From CANMXU01 sp052030545 (lineage in GTDB: Bacteria; Pseudomonadota; Gammaproteobacteria; Enterobacterales; Alteromonadaceae): a stretch of DNA of 64,000 bases. Made by a program: the position numbers and the translations under genes. This document shows, piece after piece, positions 1-9,856 of the stretch; position 1 is the stretch's first letter; the number at the start of each line of letters is the position of its first letter. The notes beneath the pieces were generated by a model. The model searched no databases. It was not told the DNA's origin and saw only the letters and a list, made by a program, of their open reading frames with translations. Where the stretch lies: the NCBI RefSeq assembly GCF_052030545.1, contig NZ_JBPDIH010000010.1, positions 62,001 to 126,000 on the forward strand, read 5' to 3'.

Positions 1-13
1 GTTAAACAAAATA

Positions 14-613
14 ATGCAATTTGATAAAAGCGAGCAACGAGCGTTTTTACTCAAAATGGTAACCTTGATGGGCGACGCTAAGCTCAATGAGTCTGCCCAG
101 ATATTACTTGCGTCTGAACGAGATGTTGATAAAGCCTCTGGCATACTTGTGTTAATGCAAGTACAAGATTTAGCCCTTAAAACATCGCACATTATCGACC
201 TCTTGCAAACTTCACCATCACCTTTTGTGATCAATGAATTGCTTCACCACCTTAAAGCATCAGGCGACGCTAACTTGCTCGCAGCTTGTATGCAAGGTAT
301 TGAAAGTATTGCTTTATATGGGGCGTCGTATGAGAATCAAATGCTTGCTTTACGCACTTTGCTTGTCGTTGAACCTGTCGACCCTGACTTTGTTGATCGG
401 GCAATAACGTCATTATTGTCTGATCAAGGCCAAGGCAGTCAATTAGCGTTAGATCTTCTTCAACATAGCGCCACGAATCTTCAGTATTATTTTTCGCGCG
501 GACAAAAAGAGCAATTGATCACGCAATTACAGTGGCTTGCGGATGATACTTATGGCGACATAGATAAAAGGGTAGCAGCCTTAATCGCGCTAAAATCATT
601 AACTGAAAGCTAA
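14..613 (+). CDS. Hypothetical helical protein, possibly 5'-truncated by the window
   Basis: I do not recognise this 199-residue protein. It is rich in Leu, Ala and Gln with regularly spaced hydrophobic residues, as in all-alpha repeat (HEAT/ARM-like) folds. It has no signal peptide or membrane segment. The frame stays open from the ATG at 14 back to the window edge and there is no clear ribosome binding site in front of that ATG. The real start may therefore lie outside the window, and this could be the C-terminal part of a larger protein. It ends about 245 bases before the lyase gene, and nothing links it to sugar catabolism. Confidence 0.55.
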   Translation: MQFDKSEQRAFLLKMVTLMGDAKLNESAQILLASERDVDKASGILVLMQVQDLALKTSHIIDLLQTSPSPFVINELLHHLKASGDANLLAACMQGIESIALYGASYENQMLALRTLLVVEPVDPDFVDRAITSLLSDQGQGSQLALDLLQHSATNLQYYFSRGQKEQLITQLQWLADDTYGDIDKRVAALIALKSLTES

Positions 614-859
614 ATAAGCGCAGGGCGTTGTTACTTGGCGTACTTTATTGTGATTGAGTAAATGCGTTGCTGCGCTTGTTGCATTATTACGTGTTGTTTT
701 TAGGATTTTATTGAATTTAAATCATCTATCTAATAGGATTGCTTTCGACCCAATATGACTTAAAATGATTTATCATGGCTTTGTCGTTAGCGTTTATTCG
801 TTTTAATTAGGACTTATTTTGATAGCGCCAAGCCAAATTAATGAAGGAAAACCAACCAA

Positions 860-2269
860 ATGAGTAAATTGATAGTTGATAAAATGCAGGTAATAAAAAA
901 AGGATTATCGATTTGTGGGAAAGTTTTTACCATCGCCATGAGCATGCTGACGTTATTAGCCTGTATTAGTCTTCCCGTGAAAAGTGAACCTAACGAGATA
1001 AATAGCCTCGCTATTGATCATGTGTGGTCTGGGCATCGCATAAAGCCTTATTTGCTAACTCGCGGTCAAGACCAATTTGTTGCCTATTTTGATGCTAATC
1101 GCCAAATGACCATTGCACACCGCAGACTCGGTAAAGTGTGGCGTTACTATAAAGTGGATAGCTGGTTAGGCTGGGACAGCCATAACTATGTCACGCTTGA
1201 AATTGATGACAAAGGTTATATTCACGTGATGGGTAACATGCATGCCGATCCGATGGAATATTTTAGATCGACGCAGCCATTAAGTGTTCGAACGTTAAAA
1301 CGCGTACCTGTAATGGTTGATAACGCCTTAGAGCAACGTATGACCTATCCTATTTTTATGCGAGATAAAAATAACGCCTTGTTGGTTAAATATCGAGACG
1401 GCGGCAGTGGCAACGGTAACGAAATTTATAACATTTACGATACAGACTCCCAAACCTGGTCTCGTTTACATGCCAATCAGTTTCTTGATGGGGAAGGCAA
1501 AATGAGTGGTTATTTTGAAGGGCCAACAAAAGGACCTGACGGTTACTTTCATTTAATTTGGGTCTGGCGAAATACACCAAATGCTGCAACAAATCACAGC
1601 TTATCGTATGCAAAAAGTCTCGACTTGGTAAAGTGGCAAGACTCAAATGGCAAGCCGCTACCATTGCCTTTAACCTTAGCTAAAACTGAAGTGGTCGACC
1701 CGGTTCCACCTGGTGCGGGTATGATAAATGGCAATGTGAAATTAGGCTTTGACCAACAACAAAATCCGATAATTTCCTATCATAAATACGATGAAAACGG
1801 TAATACACAACTTTATGTTGCTCGCAAACAAGGCCAAAGTTGGCATAGCGTGCAAGTAAGCCAGTGGCAAAACTTTCGGTGGGACTTTGGCGGCGCTGGT
1901 TCTTTAGGACGTTTTCCGATTAAACCTTATGCGCCTGAAGTTATTGATGAAAATACCATTGGGGTGATGGTGAGAAAAAATGATGAGGTGATGCGATTTT
2001 ATATCGATGCTAAGTCATTGACTGTTAAAAAGACCATGCCAGCGAGCTTATATCCACAACTAATTGAAGCCAAAACATTGGCGTCTAACCAAGCAATTAC
2101 TAGCAGCAAAAGTGATCAGCTTGAACACCATGTATTTGTTGGTAAAGGTGACCGCAGCGCCGATGGAGGTCAGTATTACTTGTCTTGGTTTAGTCAACCG
2201 GGTAATAGAGACCGTGCCCATGAAACCATATCGCCGCCAAGCGTAATGCTATTACATGAAGTTAAATAA
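860..2269 (+). CDS. BNR_4-family polysaccharide lyase homologue (ulvan lyase PL24/PL25-like), lipoprotein
   Basis: A 469-residue secreted protein of the BNR_4 beta-propeller type that includes the PL24/PL25 ulvan lyases. The N-terminus has a basic, hydrophobic signal with a lipobox (Leu32-Leu33-Ala34-Cys35), so it is probably an outer-membrane or periplasmic lipoprotein. The propeller shows the family pattern of a His in a DSHN motif (His108), a GYIH strand, and a second His exactly 20 residues later (His128). That spacing matches, from memory, the catalytic His pair of PL25. TYP and YRDGGSGNG segments follow and could supply the Tyr and Arg. It would cleave rhamnose-uronate linkages by beta-elimination, giving unsaturated uronate for the GH88 and Kdu enzymes nearby. 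The exact PL family is uncertain. Confidence 0.8.
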   Translation: MSKLIVDKMQVIKKGLSICGKVFTIAMSMLTLLACISLPVKSEPNEINSLAIDHVWSGHRIKPYLLTRGQDQFVAYFDANRQMTIAHRRLGKVWRYYKVDSWLGWDSHNYVTLEIDDKGYIHVMGNMHADPMEYFRSTQPLSVRTLKRVPVMVDNALEQRMTYPIFMRDKNNALLVKYRDGGSGNGNEIYNIYDTDSQTWSRLHANQFLDGEGKMSGYFEGPTKGPDGYFHLIWVWRNTPNAATNHSLSYAKSLDLVKWQDSNGKPLPLPLTLAKTEVVDPVPPGAGMINGNVKLGFDQQQNPIISYHKYDENGNTQLYVARKQGQSWHSVQVSQWQNFRWDFGGAGSLGRFPIKPYAPEVIDENTIGVMVRKNDEVMRFYIDAKSLTVKKTMPASLYPQLIEAKTLASNQAITSSKSDQLEHHVFVGKGDRSADGGQYYLSWFSQPGNRDRAHETISPPSVMLLHEVK

Positions 2270-2313
2270 GATCGGTTAACTAAGGCAAGAAAAGGACGAT
2301 TAAGCTGAGAAAG

Positions 2314-2346
2314 TAGGTTAGCTAGATATAGGCTAACCTATTTTTT
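2314..2346 (+). terminator. Rho-independent terminator after the lyase gene
   Basis: A perfect 9-bp stem (taggttagc / gctaaccta) with a 9-base loop is followed directly by six T residues. It sits 45 bases after the lyase stop codon, so it separates the lyase transcript from the rhamnose genes. Confidence 0.85.
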
Positions 2347-2626
2347 ATCTGTGTTTATTCGCTGGGGACAACATACCGACAGTCAGCAATTGTTTGCTAG
2401 TTAAATTTTATTTTACAGCTGCTTTATCGAGTGTTTAGCTAAAATAGTCAAATTTATTCAATTCATTTCTTTGTGTTATTTTTCAATTCTTTTAATCGCT
2501 CAATAATACACTTCGTGATTGAAAATGATTTAAAGTGCTTGACTGTGTTTGTTTAGGCTGTAATATGGCTACTATTGTTTTAATGTAAATAGATTTAGTT
2601 CACGCTAAGTGGGAGAGACATAGCAG
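2347..2626 (+). promoter_or_regulatory. Promoter region of the rhamnose genes with a candidate DeoR-type box
   Basis: About 280 bases without a gene. The box aaaatgattta at 2522-2532 also occurs at 762-772 before the lyase gene, and in inverted form in the deoR-kduD spacer around 10936. This suggests shared control by the DeoR-family regulator at 9857-10690. A GGGAGA ribosome binding site precedes the rhaEW ATG. I see no other gene or RNA here. Confidence 0.45.
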
Positions 2627-4819
2627 ATGTCAAATAAGAAAAATGAATTTCGTCATGTAGATTATAATTGGGACGATGCCGTAGCTGATAAACTAAGCCC
2701 GGTAGAGAACTTGGTTTACCGTTCAAATATGTTAGGGGCTGACCAACGAATTACTAATACTGGTGGCGGTAATACGTCGGCTAAGTTAATTGAAACTGAC
2801 CCGCTTACCGGTGAGCAGGTTGAAGTTTTGTGGGTAAAAGGCTCAGGCGGTGATTTACGTACAGCTAAAGTAGAAAACTTTTCTTCTTTATATCAAGGTA
2901 AATTAAATGCTTTAGATGCAACTTACCAAGCACGCGATGATAAAGGTTACAAACAAGCAGGCGAAGATGCCATGATCGGCATGTATAAGCATTGTAACTT
3001 TTGCTTAAACCCTCGTGCATCATCAATCGATACGCCATTACACTCGATGATCGCTGACAAACACGTTGATCATTTACATCCAAATGCCGTTATTGCGATT
3101 GCCTCATGTAAAGACCAAGAAGCTCTTACTGAAACCGTTTGGGGCGGTAAGATGGCTTATGTACCTTGGATGCGTCCTGGTTGGGAAGCAGCGAAAGTAT
3201 GTGAAGATGCTTACGCAGCTAAACCTGACAGTGTCGGGATTTTATTAGGTCAACATGGTCACACTAACTGGGAAAGCGAAAGTAAAAGCTGTTATGAAAC
3301 CTCGTTATGGGTAATCGAAACAGCAGCACGTTATATTGAAGAGCACGACAAAGGCGAGATGACCTTTGGTGGCGCGAAAGTAGCCAGTTTGTCTGAACAA
3401 GCGCGCACTGAATTACTTGCTAAATTCTTACCAGTTGCACGTGGAATATTGTCTAATAAAGTGAAATTTATTGGTACTGTGCAATCAGACGAAACAGCAC
3501 TGCGTTTTGTTAACAGCGTTGATGCACCTCGTTTAGCAAAATTAGGTACCTCGTGTCCTGATCACTTCTTACGCACTAAAATTCAACCGCTTTACATTGA
3601 TTTCAACCCACAAGAAGATAGCTTTGATACATTAGTTGAAAAACTTAATGCCGGTATTGAACAATACCGTGTTGAATACAAAGCCTACTACGATGCTTGT
3701 AAGCGTGATGACTCACCAGCAATGCGTGATCCTAGCCCTACCGTTATCTTAATTCCTGGTGTTGGTATTATTGGTTGGGGTAAAAACAAGTCTGAATCAC
3801 GTGTTACCACTGAATTCTACAACTGTGCCATTGAAGTAATGCGCGGCGCAGAAGCGATTAGCGAATATACCGCTTTACCTCAACAAGAAGCATTCGATAT
3901 TGAATACTGGGCATTAGAAGAAGCCAAATTACAGCGTATGCCTAAAGAAGCGCCACTAGCGCGTGACGTTGTTGTGGTTATTGGTGCTGGCGACGGTATC
4001 GGTAAAGAAACCGCATTTCGTGTTGCCAGAGAAGGTGCTCATGTTGTTTGTGCTGATTTACGTTTAGCAGCGGCGCAAAAAACATCAGACGAATTAGCTG
4101 AAATATATGGCCAAGGTATTGGTGTAGCAGGTACAGGTATTTCTGGCTGTGGACCTGCGATTGCACAAGAAGTTAATATTACTGACCGTGAAAGCGTGCA
4201 AAAAATGTTTGAACAAGTCATTTTAGCCTACGGTGGTATTGATAAAGTTATCGTTACTGCTGGTGTCTTTTTAGCACCGGGCCAATCAGGCATGAGTGAT
4301 GACCAACAGTTTGACGTAAGTTTTGCGGTAAACGTTAAAGGTGGTTACATTGTTGGCACTGAAGCAAACAAAATTTGGACTGCGCAAAATTTACCAGGCG
4401 CAATGGTATTAACGACTAGCGTAAACGCAGCGGTATCGAAAAAGGGCTCTTTGGCTTACGACACCTCTAAAGCTGCTGCAAATCATTTAGTACGAGAGTT
4501 GGCGGTAGAACTTTCACCATTAGTGAATGTTAATGGCTTAGCGCCTGCTACAGTTGTTAAAGGCAGTACTATGTTTCCTCGCGACCGAGTGATTGCTTCG
4601 TTAACTAAGTACAATGTTGATTTTTCTGACGCCGATTCAGATGATGAACTTCGCGACAAACTGGCGATGTTCTACGCGCAGCGTACCTTAACGAAACAAC
4701 CTATTACACCAGCAGATCAAGCTGAAGCAGCTTATTTAATGGTTTCAGGTCAGCTAAGTAAAACAACCGGTCAAATTATTAGTGTAGATGGTGGTTTACA
4801 CGAAGCGTTTTTACGCTAA
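2627..4819 (+). CDS. rhaEW: Bifunctional rhamnulose-1-phosphate aldolase / L-lactaldehyde dehydrogenase
   Basis: A 730-residue two-domain enzyme. Residues about 1-430 form a class II aldolase domain with the His-containing metal motifs PLHSM, HLHPN and GQHGHTNW. Residues about 445-730 form a short-chain dehydrogenase with the Rossmann motif GAGDGIG and the catalytic Tyr-Asp-Thr-Ser-Lys. The fused form is known in rhamnose pathways outside enteric bacteria. It splits L-rhamnulose 1-phosphate into dihydroxyacetone phosphate and L-lactaldehyde and oxidises the latter to L-lactate with NAD+. It is the first gene of the rhamnose set and lies 37 bases before rhaI. Both domains look intact. Confidence 0.92.
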   Translation: MSNKKNEFRHVDYNWDDAVADKLSPVENLVYRSNMLGADQRITNTGGGNTSAKLIETDPLTGEQVEVLWVKGSGGDLRTAKVENFSSLYQGKLNALDATYQARDDKGYKQAGEDAMIGMYKHCNFCLNPRASSIDTPLHSMIADKHVDHLHPNAVIAIASCKDQEALTETVWGGKMAYVPWMRPGWEAAKVCEDAYAAKPDSVGILLGQHGHTNWESESKSCYETSLWVIETAARYIEEHDKGEMTFGGAKVASLSEQARTELLAKFLPVARGILSNKVKFIGTVQSDETALRFVNSVDAPRLAKLGTSCPDHFLRTKIQPLYIDFNPQEDSFDTLVEKLNAGIEQYRVEYKAYYDACKRDDSPAMRDPSPTVILIPGVGIIGWGKNKSESRVTTEFYNCAIEVMRGAEAISEYTALPQQEAFDIEYWALEEAKLQRMPKEAPLARDVVVVIGAGDGIGKETAFRVAREGAHVVCADLRLAAAQKTSDELAEIYGQGIGVAGTGISGCGPAIAQEVNITDRESVQKMFEQVILAYGGIDKVIVTAGVFLAPGQSGMSDDQQFDVSFAVNVKGGYIVGTEANKIWTAQNLPGAMVLTTSVNAAVSKKGSLAYDTSKAAANHLVRELAVELSPLVNVNGLAPATVVKGSTMFPRDRVIASLTKYNVDFSDADSDDELRDKLAMFYAQRTLTKQPITPADQAEAAYLMVSGQLSKTTGQIISVDGGLHEAFLR

Positions 4820-4856
4820 GCAACCATTATTATAAAAACGATATTAGGGAATAACT

Positions 4857-6149
4857 ATGACACAACGTATCGATAAAGCGCTTATTGCAGAAGAAAATGC
4901 AAAGTTAGAAGCTTATTTGAAAGAAGATTATGAAGCACTCGGTGCTAAACTTGCTCGCGAAGATATTAACATCGACGATATTACTGCTAAAGCAGAAGAG
5001 TTCCAAATTGCTGTGCCTTCATGGGGTACAGGTACCGGTGGTACGCGTTTTGCGCGTTTTCCTGGTGAAGGTGAACCACGTAATATTTGGGAAAAATTAG
5101 AAGATAGCGCTGTGATTAACGACTTGTCACAATGTACTGAGCGTGTATCGCCGCATTTCCCGTGGGATAAAGTGGATGACTTTAGTGAACTTAAGCAAAC
5201 TTCTGACAGCTTAAACTTGAAATGGGATTCGATTAACTCGAACACTTTCCAAGATCAACCAGGCCAAGAGCATAGCTTTAAATTTGGTAGCCTAAGTAAT
5301 ACTAGCCAAGCCTCACGTGATTTAGCCATTCAGCATAACCTTGACTGTATTGAATACGGCAAGGCGCTTGATTCAAAAACGCTAACGGTATGGGTTGGTG
5401 ACGGCTCTAACCATCCGGGACAACAACATTTCCAAGGTGCGTTTGAACGTTACCTAGAAAGCATGAAACAAATTTACGCGGGACTTCCGTCTGATTGGGA
5501 ATTGCATATTGAACATAAAATGTTCGAGCCTGCTTTTTACTCAACTATTATTCAAGACTGGGGTAGCAATATCTTAGCGGCGATGGAATTAGGTCCACAA
5601 GCTAAGTCTTTGGTTGATTTAGGTCACCACGCACCAAACGTAAACATCGAAATGATTGTTTCTCGTTTAATTCAATTTAAGAAGTTAGGTGGATTCCACT
5701 TTAACGATTCTAAATACGGTGATGATGACTTAGATAGCGGTAGTTTGCACCCGTATCAACAATTCCTAATTTTCAATGAATTAGTTGATGCTGAGTACCG
5801 TAACCAAGAAGGTTTTGGTCCTAACTACATGCTAGATCAATCGCATAACGTTACCGACCCAATTGAAAGTTTGGTGAATTCAGCAGCCAGTGTGCAGCGT
5901 TCATATGTTTCAGCATTAATTGTTGATCGTGAAAAATTGTCTGGTTATCAAAATGATAACGATGCACTAATGTGTAGCAATACCTTAAAGCATGCGTTCA
6001 CTACAGATGTTTCACCGATTTTAGCGATGGCTCGCTTACGTAAAGGCGGTGCTATTGACCCAATCGCGGTTTACCGTAAATCGGGTTACCGTGCGCAAGC
6101 GGGTATTGAACGTCCAAACAGTGGTGGCAATGGTTCAGGTATCGTTTAA
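4857..6149 (+). CDS. rhaI: L-rhamnose isomerase, RhaI type
   Basis: A 430-residue cytosolic TIM-barrel isomerase of the RhaI (Pseudomonas stutzeri-like) group rather than the enteric RhaA. It converts L-rhamnose to L-rhamnulose. Recognisable features are the early SWGTGTGGTRF segment, GDGSNHPGQ, the metal-site segment HKMFEPAFYST, and DLGHHAPN/GGFHFNDSKYGDDDLDSG. An AGGGA ribosome binding site lies 7 bases before the ATG. It follows rhaEW closely and is almost certainly co-transcribed with it. The length is as expected and no defect is seen. Confidence 0.93.
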   Translation: MTQRIDKALIAEENAKLEAYLKEDYEALGAKLAREDINIDDITAKAEEFQIAVPSWGTGTGGTRFARFPGEGEPRNIWEKLEDSAVINDLSQCTERVSPHFPWDKVDDFSELKQTSDSLNLKWDSINSNTFQDQPGQEHSFKFGSLSNTSQASRDLAIQHNLDCIEYGKALDSKTLTVWVGDGSNHPGQQHFQGAFERYLESMKQIYAGLPSDWELHIEHKMFEPAFYSTIIQDWGSNILAAMELGPQAKSLVDLGHHAPNVNIEMIVSRLIQFKKLGGFHFNDSKYGDDDLDSGSLHPYQQFLIFNELVDAEYRNQEGFGPNYMLDQSHNVTDPIESLVNSAASVQRSYVSALIVDREKLSGYQNDNDALMCSNTLKHAFTTDVSPILAMARLRKGGAIDPIAVYRKSGYRAQAGIERPNSGGNGSGIV

Positions 6150-6192
6150 AGCCAAACCTATGTACGTATATTTGTACAAATATTAAAAATTT

Positions 6193-6218
6193 CATGGAGA
6201 TGCTTAGGCATCTTCATG
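6193..6218 (+). terminator. Hairpin after rhaI
   Basis: An 11-bp stem with one G-T pair (catggagatgc / gcatcttcatg) and a 4-base TTAG loop is followed by tgtttt. It is probably a weak terminator or RNA-stabilising hairpin separating rhaI from the permease gene 228 bases downstream. Confidence 0.55.
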
Positions 6219-6376
6219 TGTTTTAATACAGTAAATATGTTCTGATATCTCTATAAAAATCAATGAGTCAGTACTGTGGTCGCTGAAAAAGACCAAAAAA
6301 TAATAATATAATAAAAAAATAACATGTTCTACCAACGACATTCACAAACGAAGCATTGGTAAACACGGAGTAAATA

Positions 6377-8077
6377 ATGACAACAACAGCAGAAGAATTT
6401 GAAACCAAACCAATATCACCACAAAAGCTGCAAGGTGCAAAAACCTTCGCCGCAAGCTACGCAGGCGAACATGTTGCAGGCACTGAATTTGTCATCGGTG
6501 CTTTATTTGTATCTTGGGGGGTTGGCGCGGTAGATGTATTGCTTGGTTTATTATTAGGTAATTTATTAGCGGTATTAACTTGGGGTTTAATCACTGCCCC
6601 AATCGCAACCGATACGCGTTTAACCCTGTATGCCTACCTAGAAAAAATTGCCGGTCCAGGCACAATTAAATTATACAGTGTTGTTAATGGTATTTTATTT
6701 TGCGTACTGGCAGGGGCAATGATCACCGTTTCGGCTTCCGCGGTAAGAATTTTATTTGGTATTCCTGATCAAGTTGGCTATTTTCCCACTGATTTACGAT
6801 TTGTACTCGTTGTACTTGGCGTCGGCGCCGTTGTCGTTTATATGGCGGTAAAAGGCTTTGAAAAACTTGCAGCCTTTGCCGAAGTCTGTGCGCCATGGAT
6901 GATTTTAATGTTTTTAGTGGGCGCTTTTGTCATGATGCCTACAACGGTTGGTGCAACCGCTGGCGTTGATAGCATTAACAGCTTTGCTGACTTTTTAACT
7001 GTTGCCAGTGAATCTATTTGGAAAGACAGCGATGGTGCAATTGGTATTTGGCATGTTGTCGCATTTGCTTGGGTCGCTAACCTTGCTATGCACGGTAGCT
7101 TAGGGGATATGACCTTATTACGTTTTGCTAAAAGCGCAAAATATGGTTATTTCTCTGCACTTGGTATGTTCATTGGTCATTACATGGCATGGATTTGTGC
7201 CGGTATTATGGGCGCAGGTGCTGCAATTATACTGAAAACGAGTATTACGGCAATCGACCCCGGTTCTGTAGCGTATCAAGCATTGGGGGCTTCAGGTATT
7301 TTAGCGGTAATTATTGCTGGTTGGACAACGTCAAACCCAACAATCTACCGAGCTGGCTTAGCTTTTAGCTCTTTAAACCATACTTGGGGACGCACTAAGG
7401 TAACGATTGTGGTTGGTGTGATCACGACCATTATTGCCTGTTCGCCATTTGTCTTTTCCGGCTTGCTTGGTTTTGTTGGTTATATGGGGCTATTACTGGC
7501 ACCCGTTGGTGCGATTATTGTCGCCGAACATTGGCTATTTCCACGTATCGGCTTAACGCGTTATTGGTCATCGTATAAAGGCAATACCACGAATATGGCC
7601 GCTTTTATCACTTGGATTGTATCTATGGTGGTTGGTGTTGCCCTCGATAAGCTTGGCGTTATGCACTTGTTCTTTATTTTGGTGCCTTTATGGACATTCG
7701 CAACGGCAATGTACATTGTTATGGCGTCAATGATGGGCGCTAAAGACACTTACCCTGAAGCTAAAGAAGCTGAAGAAGCCGAACGTTTGAGAAAAGAAGC
7801 TGAAGTGGCCTATTTAAACTCTCCTGAATCAAAAATGCAGTCAGCTAATCAACAACTACCAGCGTTGGCCAAAGCTGCTAAGTACATTTCTTGGGCGGCG
7901 TTAGCAAGCTGTGCTTATATGGGCTTAATGTCTTATATTAATCAAGATATTGAAACTATTAGGGCTTGGTTAATAGTGCCGACACTCGTTTATTTCGTCA
8001 CCGCAACTTATGCGTATTTAGCACAACCGAGCAGTGAAGAAAAAGCCGTAGCAGCCAATTTAAACAGCGCAACCTAA
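6377..8077 (+). CDS. NCS1-like (purine-cytosine permease family) transporter, predicted rhamnose permease
   Basis: A 566-residue integral membrane protein with about 12 hydrophobic segments and an N-terminal sequence resembling the purine-cytosine permease (NCS1) fold. The last third contains a charged, Glu/Ala/Lys-rich cytoplasmic stretch (about residues 455-480) followed by two more membrane segments. That extension is longer than in typical cytosine permeases. The substrate cannot be read from the sequence. Its position between rhaI and rhamnulokinase makes L-rhamnose or a rhamnose-containing oligosaccharide the likeliest cargo, taking the place of the absent RhaT. A GGAG ribosome binding site lies 8 bases before the ATG. 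Confidence 0.75.
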   Translation: MTTTAEEFETKPISPQKLQGAKTFAASYAGEHVAGTEFVIGALFVSWGVGAVDVLLGLLLGNLLAVLTWGLITAPIATDTRLTLYAYLEKIAGPGTIKLYSVVNGILFCVLAGAMITVSASAVRILFGIPDQVGYFPTDLRFVLVVLGVGAVVVYMAVKGFEKLAAFAEVCAPWMILMFLVGAFVMMPTTVGATAGVDSINSFADFLTVASESIWKDSDGAIGIWHVVAFAWVANLAMHGSLGDMTLLRFAKSAKYGYFSALGMFIGHYMAWICAGIMGAGAAIILKTSITAIDPGSVAYQALGASGILAVIIAGWTTSNPTIYRAGLAFSSLNHTWGRTKVTIVVGVITTIIACSPFVFSGLLGFVGYMGLLLAPVGAIIVAEHWLFPRIGLTRYWSSYKGNTTNMAAFITWIVSMVVGVALDKLGVMHLFFILVPLWTFATAMYIVMASMMGAKDTYPEAKEAEEAERLRKEAEVAYLNSPESKMQSANQQLPALAKAAKYISWAALASCAYMGLMSYINQDIETIRAWLIVPTLVYFVTATYAYLAQPSSEEKAVAANLNSAT

Positions 8078-8086
8078 CCATTTAAT

Positions 8087-8120
8087 TGGCAGTACACATT
8101 GCCATTAATGTGTACTGCCA
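8087..8120. terminator. Strong hairpin between permease and kinase genes
   Basis: A perfect 14-bp inverted repeat (tggcagtacacatt / aatgtgtactgcca) with a 6-base loop starts 10 bases after the permease stop codon. There is no long T-tract, so it may act as a 3' stabiliser or partial terminator that tunes expression of the downstream kinase. Confidence 0.55.
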
Positions 8121-8293
8121 TATCAAAAAAGCAATGTTGATGGCACCGGTTGTTTTGTTTTACAAGCATGCTACCACCGCACTATATGCTCTTTTGGTGT
8201 ATACCGTCTTATAAAATAAGGGCTGTAAATAAATCTTAGCGTTTAATTTAAATGGCTAAGCACGTTTTGTTAATTAATTGAAAAAGAAACGTA

Positions 8294-9700
8294 ATGACGA
8301 ACACAAATAAAAATAATACCGTGATCATTGATATCGGTAAAACCAATATCAAACTCCATGTATTAGATAAAGATGACCAACCTTTGTTTGCGAAACAAAT
8401 GAGCAATACGGTGGATACTTCAGGCATTTATCCGTGTGCTTGTGTCGATGATATTTGGCAATGGTTATGCGATACCATCAAATCTGTAACGCCTCAATAC
8501 CCTATCAGTAGTATTACCATAACCACACATGGCGCAACAGCTGCACTGATTGACCGTAATGTCACCGGTGGCAATGGCTTGGTGTTGCCTGTGCTTGATT
8601 ATGAATTTGCAAATATTTATCAGCAATCACCTGATTATGACCAAATTCGACCGCAGTTTAATCAAACCTATTCACCAAACTTGCCAGCAGGTTTAAATCT
8701 AGGTCGACAATTATTTTGGCTAAAAGAAACCTTTGATCAGGCCTTTAGCTCTGCTACCGATATTTTAATGTACCCACAATATTGGGCTTGGCGCTTCACT
8801 GGGCAATGTTATTCTGAAATCACATCGTTAGGTTGTCATACAGATTTATGGTCAATTGAACAAAACGATTATTCAAGTTTGGTTGATGAATTAGATTGTC
8901 GTGAACTATTTCCGCCAATGAAACCCGCTTGGCACAACTGTGGTGAAGTTTCAGCTGCCATCTGTGAACAACTAGGGTTAGATAAAAACTGTCGTTTTTA
9001 TAATGGTTTACACGACAGTAATGCAAGCTTTTTGCGTTATCGCATGACACAAAAAGACAATCCGTTTACGGTAGTTTCAACAGGCACGTGGACGATTTTA
9101 ATGGCGTCACAAGTGCCTTTAGCCAATCTTGATGCCAGTAAAGATATGCTCGCTAATGTCGACGCTTTAGGCACGCCGATCGCGTGTGCTCGTTTTATGG
9201 GGGGTCGAGAGTTTGAAGCTGTTTGCACTCAAGCAGGTGGAGTCGTTGGCGAACAATTTAGAATGCAAGATATTACTTCACTTATCGAGCAAGAGGTATT
9301 TGCTTTACCTGACTTTAGTGATGGTAGTGGGCCATTTGGTGGTCAGCAAAGTGAACTTATTGGTGAGTTTGAACATGTTAATCCAATGGCGTTAGCGACG
9401 GTTTACTGCGCATTAATGATTGACTATCAATTGACAAAACTCGCTGCCAAAGGTGATATTTTCATTGAAGGCGCCTTTCTGAAAAATCCATTGATGTGTG
9501 CGTTATTAAATCAATTGCGATCGCAACAAGATGTTTACTTATCGTTAGATGAAACCGGCACGGTATTAGGTGCAGCGTGTTTAACCCATTGGCAAAGTGC
9601 ACAAGCCAATATTGAAACGCAGCTCGCCCAGACCAGTGAAATTAAGCAACTAGATGCATACAAAAATAAATGGCTTAACTTGATTGAAAAGCGAATGTAA
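8294..9700 (+). CDS. rhaB: FGGY-family carbohydrate kinase, predicted L-rhamnulokinase
   Basis: A 468-residue FGGY kinase. The N-terminal phosphate motif DIGKTNIK, a TTHGATAAL segment, and the C-terminal half with VVSTGTWT and GGREFEAVC fit the family. It would phosphorylate L-rhamnulose to L-rhamnulose 1-phosphate, the missing step between rhaI and rhaEW in this cluster. It is not closely enteric RhaB-like, so the specificity comes from context. No strong ribosome binding site is seen before the ATG (only AAAGAAA). Transcription runs into a bidirectional terminator facing the deoR gene. Confidence 0.85.
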   Translation: MTNTNKNNTVIIDIGKTNIKLHVLDKDDQPLFAKQMSNTVDTSGIYPCACVDDIWQWLCDTIKSVTPQYPISSITITTHGATAALIDRNVTGGNGLVLPVLDYEFANIYQQSPDYDQIRPQFNQTYSPNLPAGLNLGRQLFWLKETFDQAFSSATDILMYPQYWAWRFTGQCYSEITSLGCHTDLWSIEQNDYSSLVDELDCRELFPPMKPAWHNCGEVSAAICEQLGLDKNCRFYNGLHDSNASFLRYRMTQKDNPFTVVSTGTWTILMASQVPLANLDASKDMLANVDALGTPIACARFMGGREFEAVCTQAGGVVGEQFRMQDITSLIEQEVFALPDFSDGSGPFGGQQSELIGEFEHVNPMALATVYCALMIDYQLTKLAAKGDIFIEGAFLKNPLMCALLNQLRSQQDVYLSLDETGTVLGAACLTHWQSAQANIETQLAQTSEIKQLDAYKNKWLNLIEKRM

Positions 9701-9772
9701 CGACATGGCTGTAATGCGGTTGTTATAGGGTTTTTTAAGGCAGGAAAGCACGACAGGAAAACACAAAAAATT

Positions 9773-9816
9773 AAGGCGATTTAAAGCCAATGTATTTGGT
9801 TTTAAATCGCCTTTTT
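9773..9816. terminator. Bidirectional terminator between rhaB and deoR
   Basis: A 13-bp stem (aaggcgatttaaa / tttaaatcgcctt) with A-rich and T-rich flanks works in both directions. It sits between two convergent genes. Confidence 0.85.
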
Positions 9817-9856
9817 AATTTATAGCATATAAAAGGTTTTGAATAATAACGACAAA